Shown here: piece after piece, positions 26,706 to 33,340 of the stretch
Layout of the letters: each line of letters starts with the position of its first letter
How positions within the stretch are numbered: the stretch's first letter is position 1
DNA from: Deltaproteobacteria bacterium
GTDB taxonomy: Bacteria > Desulfobacterota > Desulfobacteria > Desulfobacterales > B30-G6
Reading direction: 5' to 3'
Assembly (NCBI GenBank): GCA_024639645.1
Contig: JAHEIB010000014.1
Location: forward strand, 1 to 33,340
Length of the DNA: 33,340 nucleotides
Notes under the pieces: generated by a model
Seen by the model: only the letters and a program-made list of their open reading frames with translations
The model's database searches: none
What the model was told of the DNA's origin: nothing
Translations under genes and position numbers: made by a program

Positions 26706-26853
26706 CCCTCCAACCCTTGTATCGCCCTCGGCCCCTCAAGCCCTTCAATATGCTGGAACGCTGGGACGCTTGGAGGCTGGGATGCTGCCTGTCCGTTCAT
26801 AGCTGTCAGCCACCCTTTAACCCTTGTATCACCCTCGAACCCTCTGACCCTCA
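26705..26853. repeat. Octad repeat locus 3, right part / composite module 3
   Basis: CGCTGGGA CGCTTGGA GGCTGGGA TGCTGCC TGTCCGT TCATAGC TGTCAGC CACCCTTTAACCCTTGTATCACCCTCGAACCCTCTGACCC. Confidence 0.85.
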
Positions 26854-27375
26854 GTACTTGCTATCCGCATACTCCACCCAGCCACCTGCCTCAACCAGCT
26901 CGCGATCGAATCCGGACAGATCAAAGGAGACACATTCTTCACGGTCGGCAGTTCGGAAAATAAAAACCTGCTCATGGAGGTTGGTTTCAAGGGTGGTTTC
27001 CGCACCTGAAAAACTGGAAAAGAGCCTGTCAATGGTTTCTGGGGGAAGCTCCATGGCCATCATGCCGTTGTTGTACATGTTCTGGCGGAAAATCCGGGCA
27101 AAGCTTGCGGCAATGACCAGGTTGATGTCGTTTACCTCCAGCGCCCAGGGCGCATGCTCCCGGGAAGAACCACAGCCAAAATTAGACCGGGAGAGGATAA
27201 CGTTTTTGTCTGCATGGTCTGTTTGGGGGTCAAATTCTTCAAGACTCAAATCCTCCAGCAGATGAGGCTTGAGAGCCTCTTTGGAGATCTCCGTTAGATA
27301 TTTTGCCGGGATGATTTCATCCGTGTTGATATCTGATCGATCCAGAAAAAGAACTTTCCCATTAAACGATTTCAT
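26851..27375 (-). CDS. leuD: 3-isopropylmalate dehydratase small subunit
   Basis: DRSDINTDEIIPAKYL...ILSRSNFGCGSSREHAPWAL. Confidence 0.9.
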   Translation of the reverse strand: MKSFNGKVLFLDRSDINTDEIIPAKYLTEISKEALKPHLLEDLSLEEFDPQTDHADKNVILSRSNFGCGSSREHAPWALEVNDINLVIAASFARIFRQNMYNNGMMAMELPPETIDRLFSSFSGAETTLETNLHEQVFIFRTADREECVSFDLSGFDRELVEAGGWVEYADSKY

Positions 27376-28667
27376 TATTTGTCTTTCCTGTAGAGTGATG
27401 AATTGGCGATGTGACCGGCAACTGCCGTTGCAGCAGCGGTGGCGGGGCTCATCAGGTGGATCCGGCCCCCTTTGCCCATTCTGCCGTTAAAATTGCGATT
27501 CGTGGTAGATGCACAGACCTCCCCTTCCGCCAGCACGCCGTTGCTCATGCCCAGACAGGCTCCGCAAGTAGGGTTGGTGACGCAAAAACCGGCATCCATA
27601 AATATCTTGATGAGGCCCTGATCCAGCGCTTTTTGATAGGTTTCCGGAGTTGCGGGGGAGAGGATGGCACGAACCCGGGGACTGATTTTGTTCTTTCCCA
27701 GGGCACTTGCCGCAGCCTGAAGATCTTCGATGCGTCCATTGGTACAGGAGCCGATATAGACCTGGTCCACCACCGTGCCCTGCATTTCTTCAACCGGCTT
27801 GACACGGTCGGGCTGATTTCCATGGGTCACCATGGGGCTCAGTTCGCTGACATCTATGGTGATGACAGCCTCGTAATCAGCATCCGGATCCGATGCCAGG
27901 GGCTGAAACGCTGCAAGAGCGGCTTCCTTGGAGCTGTATTCTGCCTGAATATAAGGCCAGAGATAGTCGACGGTGTGCATGTCCGGATAACAGATGCCGC
28001 AGGTGCCTCCCGCTTCAACCGCCATATTACACAGGGTCATTCTGGCGGCCATATCCATCTCGTCCACAACCGGTCCGGCAAACTCGATAACCTTATCCGT
28101 GGCGCCATTGACACCGATCTGACCGATAATGTGAAGAATCACATCTTTGGCAAAGACCCCCGCTTTCAGTCTGCCGGATATGTCTATTTTGATGGTTTTA
28201 GGATAACGAAAGGCGCAGATTCCCTTGAGGATAGCGACTTCCGTATCCGTCGTGCCGACACCGGGTGAAAATACGCCGAACGCGCCATAGGTGCAGGTGT
28301 GAGAATCTCCCATGGTGATGGTGAAACCGGGCCGAACAAAACCTTTTTCTGGAAACAAGGCATGGCAGACACCATTCCGGCCGATATCGAAAAAATCGGG
28401 TATCTGGTGGCGGCGTGTCCAGTCCCTGAGGATTTTTCCCTGCTGGGCTGTTTTTGAATCCTTGGCCGGGGAAACATGATCGATAACCACTTTGATTTTG
28501 TCTGGATCAAAGACCTTGTCTTTGCCTCTCTGGAGCAGGTCGTTGATGGCCATGGGGGTGGTAATCTCATGGCAGAAGACGGCATCGAGACGGATGATGT
28601 GCATATCGCCATGCGGGTTGTCGATTAAATGTGAATCAAAAATTTTTTCGGCAATGGTTTTGCCCAT
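27375..28667 (-). CDS. leuC: 3-isopropylmalate dehydratase / homoaconitase-type large subunit
   Basis: MGKTIAEKIFDSHL...FTITMGDSHTCTYGAFG...YIGSCTNGRIEDL...NPTCGACLGMSNG...TTNRNFNGRMG. Confidence 0.9.
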   Translation of the reverse strand: MGKTIAEKIFDSHLIDNPHGDMHIIRLDAVFCHEITTPMAINDLLQRGKDKVFDPDKIKVVIDHVSPAKDSKTAQQGKILRDWTRRHQIPDFFDIGRNGVCHALFPEKGFVRPGFTITMGDSHTCTYGAFGVFSPGVGTTDTEVAILKGICAFRYPKTIKIDISGRLKAGVFAKDVILHIIGQIGVNGATDKVIEFAGPVVDEMDMAARMTLCNMAVEAGGTCGICYPDMHTVDYLWPYIQAEYSSKEAALAAFQPLASDPDADYEAVITIDVSELSPMVTHGNQPDRVKPVEEMQGTVVDQVYIGSCTNGRIEDLQAAASALGKNKISPRVRAILSPATPETYQKALDQGLIKIFMDAGFCVTNPTCGACLGMSNGVLAEGEVCASTTNRNFNGRMGKGGRIHLMSPATAAATAVAGHIANSSLYRKDK

Positions 28668-28747
28668 ATGTTCTCCTTTTTACCATTGACTGCCAGTGAT
28701 ATTTTATCAAATTGATTTTGTTAAACGGCCGCTTGTTTGAAAATATT

Positions 28748-28829
28748 TATCACGAAAACACGAAAGAACGAAAACACGAAAAACATCATTAAAAATTTCG
28801 TGTTTTCCAAATTTCGTGCTTTCGTGATA
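28748..28829. repeat. CACGAAAA octad inverted repeat
   Basis: TATCACGAAAACACGAAAGAACGAAAACACGAAAAA ... TTTCGTGTTTTCCAAATTTCGTGCTTTCGTGATA. Confidence 0.85.
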
Positions 28830-28886
28830 GTTTCTTTAATGTCTCAAAATATACGCTTATTAAAAAAAGGGCGCATGACTCAGATG

Positions 28887-30683
28887 TTAATTGTCATCCG
28901 TCTTTAACACCGACAAAAACGCAGACTGCGGAATCATGACTTTTCCGACCATTTTCATGCGCTTTTTGCCTTTTTTCTGTTTTTCCAGAAGTTTTCGTTT
29001 CCGGGTAATATCCCCACCATAACACTTGGCCGTCACGTCTTTACGAAAGGGGGAGACGGTCTTGCGGGCTACAATTTTTCCGCCGATGGCGCCCTGAATG
29101 GCTATCTTAAACATCTGTCGCGGAATTTCATCCCGAAGCCGGGTACAGGCATGCCGGCCACGCTCTTCGGCCCGGTCTCTGTGAACCAGCTGCGACAGGG
29201 CATCTACCCGTTCGCCGTTGATGAGGATGTCCAGTTTGACCATGCGGGTCTCGCGATAATCGATGATATCGTAATCAAAGGATCCATACCCTTGGGTTAC
29301 GGTTTTCAGCTTGTCATAAAAATCATAGATCACTTCCGACAGGGGGAGCTCGAATACCATTTCCAGGCGGTTGTTTGTCAGGTACTGGTAGTTTTTGTTG
29401 ATACCCCGGCGGTCAAGACAGAGCTTCATGACGGCGCCCATATATCTGTCTGGCACCATGATGGAAGCCCGGATAAACGGTTCTTTGGTTTTTTCGATGG
29501 TGGTGGGGTCAGGGTAGAGGGCCGGGTTGTCGATGATAAGCTCACTGCCATCGTTCAGGACAATGATGTAGCGAACCGACGGCGCTGTCAAAATCAGGGA
29601 TAGGTCATATTCCCTTTCCAGCCGCTCCTGGACAACCTCCAGATGGAGCAGCCCCAGAAACCCGCACCGGAATCCGAAGCCAAGCGCCACGGATGAATCT
29701 TTTTCGTAGATCAGAGCGGCATCGTTGAGTTTCAATTTTTCAAGTGCTGTGGTTAGGTCTCCATATCCGTCCGACGCCACCGGATAGATGGATGAAAAGA
29801 CGACCGGTTTGGCTTCTTTGAATCCGGGAAGGGCCGCATCGCAGGGGTGGTCTCTTAGCGTAATGGTGTCCCCGCAACGGGTGTCGCTGACTGTTTTGAT
29901 GCCGGCAATCAGGTATCCTACCTGACCGGCAGACAGTGTCTTTTGGGGAACACGAACAATCTGGAATAGCCCAACCTCCTCGACCTTGTAGACGGCATTG
30001 TTGGACATGAACTTGATGCGGTCCCCCGGTCTGATGGTTCCCTGAAATAGTCGAAAATGAACAATGGTTCCCCTGAAGGGATCATAGTGAGAGTCAAAGA
30101 TAAGGCCCTTTAAGGGGGCCTCGGCGTCTCCGGTGGGATGCGGTAGTTTCTGGACGATGCTCTCGAGCAGGACATCGATGCCAAGGCCTTCTTTTGCCGA
30201 CGCCTGTATTGCGGTGTCGGGGTCAAGACCGAGATCTTCTTCTATTTGCGTCATCACCCTGTCGACATCAGCCGACGGCAGGTCTATTTTGTTGATGACG
30301 GGGATGATATTCAAATTGTGTTCCATGGCAAGATACAGATTTGCAAGGGTTTGGGCTTCGACACCCTGGCTTGCGTCGATGAGCAGCAAAGCGCCCTCGC
30401 AGGATGCAAGTGCTCTGGATACTTCATATGTAAAATCTACGTGACCGGGCGTGTCGATGAGATTGAGATGATAGGTCATACCGTCTTTGGCGGTATAAGG
30501 CAGACAGATGGTCTGGCTTTTTATGGTAATTCCCCGCTCTCTTTCGATATCCATGGTGTCCAGAATTTGATCTTTGAAGTCCCGGTCCGAAACCATATCC
30601 GTAAATTGAATGAATCGGTCGGAAAGCGTGGATTTGCCATGGTCGATATGTGCGATAATACTGAAATTTCTAATATTTTTCAT
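28887..30683 (-). CDS. lepA: Elongation factor 4 (LepA)
   Basis: MKNIRNFSIIAHIDHGKSTLSDRFIQ...QDLIDTPGHVDF region; C-terminal CYGGDITRKRKLLEKQKKGKKRMK. Confidence 0.97.
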   Translation of the reverse strand: MKNIRNFSIIAHIDHGKSTLSDRFIQFTDMVSDRDFKDQILDTMDIERERGITIKSQTICLPYTAKDGMTYHLNLIDTPGHVDFTYEVSRALASCEGALLLIDASQGVEAQTLANLYLAMEHNLNIIPVINKIDLPSADVDRVMTQIEEDLGLDPDTAIQASAKEGLGIDVLLESIVQKLPHPTGDAEAPLKGLIFDSHYDPFRGTIVHFRLFQGTIRPGDRIKFMSNNAVYKVEEVGLFQIVRVPQKTLSAGQVGYLIAGIKTVSDTRCGDTITLRDHPCDAALPGFKEAKPVVFSSIYPVASDGYGDLTTALEKLKLNDAALIYEKDSSVALGFGFRCGFLGLLHLEVVQERLEREYDLSLILTAPSVRYIIVLNDGSELIIDNPALYPDPTTIEKTKEPFIRASIMVPDRYMGAVMKLCLDRRGINKNYQYLTNNRLEMVFELPLSEVIYDFYDKLKTVTQGYGSFDYDIIDYRETRMVKLDILINGERVDALSQLVHRDRAEERGRHACTRLRDEIPRQMFKIAIQGAIGGKIVARKTVSPFRKDVTAKCYGGDITRKRKLLEKQKKGKKRMKMVGKVMIPQSAFLSVLKTDDN

Positions 30684-30856
30684 GTCACAATAAACTTGCT
30701 ATGCGATTATTGTCGGTTGACAGCCAATTTGTATCCGGATATTATATCGGGCTAATAAGATGGTTATCCGGAAACAGACTATTTACCAATTTTATTGTAC
30801 CCATGTCAACCAGGCGTTCCATTGCCTGGTTCGATAGCAAAAAGGAAAGGGTTTTA

Positions 30857-31777
30857 GTGGAAGCGGAAATACTGATCGTTGATGATGAAGAAGGCATCCG
30901 CCTTTCAATGCAGGAATTCGTGACCGTGTCCGGCTTCAGGACGTTGACGGCGGAAAGTGCGGAAGAGGCCTTGGCGTTGCTTGCGGAACGTCGAGTCGAT
31001 GTTGTTATTACGGATATCATGCTTCCGGGAATGGATGGTCTTGAACTCACGGATGTAATCAAGAAAGATTACGATATCGATGTTATCGTACTAACAGGAT
31101 ACTCGGGTGACTATTCGTATGAAGAAGCCATCAGCAAAGGCGCAAGTGATCTGGTGTTCAAGCCGGTCCGATTCGAAGAACTGATTCTCAGATTGAAAAG
31201 AGTGCTCAAAGAACGCAAGCTGACAAACGAACGCTTACAGATGCTCGAAAAACTGAAGAAGCTGTCCATTACAGACGGCCTCACCAGCCTGTATAATTCT
31301 AGGCATTTCTACAATCAGCTCAAGGGGGAAGTCGACAGATCCACACGTTACAGTCACCCGCTTACCATGCTGCTTCTGGATATCGATCATTTCAAGGACT
31401 ACAATGACCGTTACGGGCATCTGGAAGGAGACAAAGTCCTGTTACGACTCGGGCAGGTGATAAAGCTCCTGTTGCGGAAAATGGACTCGGCTTACCGCTA
31501 CGGGGGGGAGGAGTTTACCATCATCCTTCCCGAGACCGATAGCGAAGAGGCCCTTACGGTTGCCCAAAGGATTCGAAAAGCCATCAAGGAAATTGTCTTT
31601 AACCCGGAACCGGGAAAGAATGTATCCATTACCATCAGTATCGGTATGACCGCCTACAACCCACCTGAAGACCTGGCGACCTTTATCCAAAGGGCAGACA
31701 GGGCCTTGTATGGTTCAAAGGAAGGCGGCCGGGACAAGGTATCGGCACTTTTGGCACAGGCCACTCAGGACTCCTAA
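30857..31777 (+). CDS. Response regulator with GGDEF (diguanylate cyclase) domain
   Basis: ILIVDDEEGIRLSMQEF...VVITDIMLPGMDG...VFKPV; YRYGGEEFTIILPE. GTG 30857 after AGGAAAGG preferred over ATG 30701/30803. Confidence 0.88.
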   Translation: MEAEILIVDDEEGIRLSMQEFVTVSGFRTLTAESAEEALALLAERRVDVVITDIMLPGMDGLELTDVIKKDYDIDVIVLTGYSGDYSYEEAISKGASDLVFKPVRFEELILRLKRVLKERKLTNERLQMLEKLKKLSITDGLTSLYNSRHFYNQLKGEVDRSTRYSHPLTMLLLDIDHFKDYNDRYGHLEGDKVLLRLGQVIKLLLRKMDSAYRYGGEEFTIILPETDSEEALTVAQRIRKAIKEIVFNPEPGKNVSITISIGMTAYNPPEDLATFIQRADRALYGSKEGGRDKVSALLAQATQDS

Positions 31778-31834
31778 GCCATAAGCTATAAGTCATAAGC
31801 TTTATGCAGCTTAGTGCTTACCGCTTATGGCTCA
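31773..31834. repeat. Heptad array H filling the convergent gap between GGDEF and rhomboid genes
   Basis: CCTAAGC CATAAGC TATAAGT CATAAGC TTTATGC AGCTTAG TGCTTAC CGCTTAT GGCTCA; both stop codons lie within it. Confidence 0.88.
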
Positions 31835-32800
31835 TTTTATAGTAACCCGAAGGAACAAATCCCCCCGCCCGCCTTTGGGTGTCAGTTTTCCCAGTGATTT
31901 GAGCTTGAGCTGTTTACCTTCCGTGATACCGGCCGGCACTGTTACATTGATGAGACGTTTTTGAAAGCCCCAGGGAATATTCACTAGCTTTCTGGAACCT
32001 AAACGAGCCTCAAAGGGAGAGATTTCAAGGGTCCCGTAGAGGTTGGGATCGTCGGCCGGACCACCGGGTCGAATGACCTGCAGTCGGGAGGTTTTCTTTC
32101 TGGCCATCATGGGGCTAATTTTTCTGGAAACGCCTGTGGAAGGCAGCTTCAGCGCCAGCTTCAAAAAGACGATACCGAACAAAAAGCCACCGATATGGGC
32201 CCACCATGCGATACCTCCGCCCCCGCCATGACTGCCGGCCGCATTCAACAACTGCATTACGAACCAGAAGCCGATAAAGAAAAAGGCCGGGATTTCCACA
32301 AACCAGGGAAAAATGAGAATGGGAATCAGTGTCAGGATCCTGGATCGTGGATGGAGGACAAGATAGGCCCCCATGACGCCGGAGATGGCACCACTGGCAC
32401 CGATGGTGGGTATTGTGGAATTCATGTTCAGCAGTAGATGAGACAATCCCGAAGCCAGTCCACACAAAAGATAGAACAATAGATACCGAAACGGTCCCAG
32501 GCGGTCTTCGACATTATCGCCAAAGATATAGAGAGACCACATATTTCCTAAAAGGTGCAGAAAACCCCCGTGAAGAAACATAAAGGAGAGAAAGGAAAAG
32601 CCTTGCTGGAATGGTGTGAAATAGGCGCTGACATGCGAGACAGAGTAACGGGCTGGAACCAGCCCGTAGGTATAGACGAAACGATCTATTTCATTTCCCT
32701 GGGACATTTGGAGGAAAAACACCGCCACATTGATACCGATAAGGAGCGTGTTGACCACCGGGAGGTTTCTGGAAGGGTTGATGTCTCGTAAGGGGATCAT
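31832..32800 (-). CDS. Rhomboid family intramembrane serine protease with C-terminal DnaJ-C-like domain
   Basis: HGGFLHLLGNMWSLYIFGDNVED, TIGASGAISGVMGAYL, WWAHIGGFLFG; C-terminal RLINVTVPAGITEGKQLKLKSLGKLTPKGGRGDLFLRVTIK. Confidence 0.88.
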   Translation of the reverse strand: MIPLRDINPSRNLPVVNTLLIGINVAVFFLQMSQGNEIDRFVYTYGLVPARYSVSHVSAYFTPFQQGFSFLSFMFLHGGFLHLLGNMWSLYIFGDNVEDRLGPFRYLLFYLLCGLASGLSHLLLNMNSTIPTIGASGAISGVMGAYLVLHPRSRILTLIPILIFPWFVEIPAFFFIGFWFVMQLLNAAGSHGGGGGIAWWAHIGGFLFGIVFLKLALKLPSTGVSRKISPMMARKKTSRLQVIRPGGPADDPNLYGTLEISPFEARLGSRKLVNIPWGFQKRLINVTVPAGITEGKQLKLKSLGKLTPKGGRGDLFLRVTIK

Positions 32801-32808
32801 GATCGTCC

Positions 32809-32829
32809 GTTTTAGGTTTTAGGTTTTAA
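32809..32829. repeat. GTTTTAG heptad triplet upstream of rhomboid gene
   Basis: GTTTTAG GTTTTAG GTTTTAA. Confidence 0.8.
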
Positions 32830-32869
32830 GTGGGTTGCCAGCAGTCGAAAGCCCCGAAAAAAAACGAAT

Positions 32870-32911
32870 GAACATCGAACATCGAACGTCCAACATCCAA
32901 TGCTGAATTTG
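32870..32911. repeat. GAACATC heptad array
   Basis: GAACATC GAACATC GAACGTC CAACATC CAATGCT GAATTTG. Confidence 0.8.
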
Positions 32912-32962
32912 ACACTGGAAGAAACCGGTGTCGGTGTTGAACCGCAACAGCGTACACTAACC

Positions 32963-33107
32963 AGTATCCATCCATAAATGGTCTTTTCACGCCCTGCCGG
33001 TGTTGGACGCCATGATTTAACGCCTCAAAATAGCTCGCTATTCCTCCGGGTTAAATCTGACGCCCGCCTTGTCAGAGCGCGAAAATCCCTATTTCTGGAC
33101 GGACACT
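32963..33107. mobile_element. MITE-like 145-bp element with about 34-bp imperfect TIRs
   Basis: AGTATCCATCCATAAATGGTCTTTTCACGCCCTG vs reverse complement of right end AGTGTCCGTCCAGAAATAGGGATTTTCGCGCTCTG; ACACTAAC at 32954-32961 and 33103-33110. Confidence 0.55.
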
Positions 33108-33125
33108 AACTAAATGTCTTGCCGT

Positions 33126-33224
33126 GGGGTACTAGGGTGCTTGAAGCTGGAATGTTGCTGTCCGCCGATAGCCGTCAGCCACCCTCGAACCCTTGTATCA
33201 CCCTTGATCACTTGAACCCTCAAG
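33126..33224. repeat. Octad composite module 4
   Basis: GGTACTAGGGTGCTTGAAGCTGGAATGTTGC TGTCCGC CGATAGC CGTCAGC CACCCTCGAACCCTTGTATCACCCTTGATCACTTGAACCCTCAAG. Confidence 0.8.
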
Positions 33225-33340
33225 TTTTACGATAATCACACAATGGGAGATTGCTGCAGCCACAACGAAGTGAATGCAGTGATATCACTTTGCCCGAAGG
33301 GTAAAATTAGATGAGATATATAAAGAGAATTTATACAATT

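Noticed and set aside
27411-28268. Plus-strand 285-aa ORF opposite leuC
   Set aside because: Shadow ORF of the well-supported leuC coding strand.
32809-32829. GTTTTAG repeats considered as telomere-like sequence
   Set aside because: Only three units, internal to the window, and bacterial gene context; resemblance to TTTAGGG is likely coincidental.
1-33340. Defence system, prophage, rRNA or tRNA genes
   Set aside because: No integrase, phage, restriction or toxin-antitoxin proteins and no recognisable tRNA/rRNA sequences were seen; the macrodomain protein alone is not evidence of a defence system.

Overview
The window is a Desulfobacterota-like chromosomal segment (inferred from gene content) that is mostly housekeeping and energy-metabolism genes. 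Its first third carries a complete hmc-type transmembrane redox operon: a 16-haem HmcA, then HmcB-F. This is followed by a tandem UspA protein, a response regulator, a REC-PAS histidine kinase and an Rrf2-family regulator. The remainder encodes:
- a MshEN/PilT-like ATPase with transglutaminase and PilZ neighbours
- a J-domain protein, a radical SAM protein and an M24 peptidase
- an LMW-PTP / DUF2914 / diadenylate cyclase-YbbR cluster
- an enoyl-CoA hydratase, a HesB/IscA-like selenoprotein (in-frame UGA), a macrodomain protein and an FmdB zinc ribbon
- Ndk, a TrmJ-like methyltransferase, a FAH-family protein, LeuD/LeuC and LepA
- a REC-GGDEF protein and a rhomboid fused to a DnaJ-C-like domain

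The most unusual signal is between the genes. Several families of degenerate short-period repeats (7-bp period, consensus about NNTAAGC; 8-bp period, GCTGGGAN / GGGTCCGA; CACGAAAA; GAACATC; GTTTTAG) occupy many intergenic gaps. They are often arranged as large inverted repeats, sometimes exactly filling the gap between convergent stop codons, and sometimes supplying stop codons, a start codon or C-terminal tails of adjacent genes. A 23-bp inverted motif ATAAAAT-N9-ATTTTAT recurs three times, and the hmc promoter region carries a triple TGGTAGG operator-like element. All calls come from reading the sequence and supplied translations; no database searches were run.
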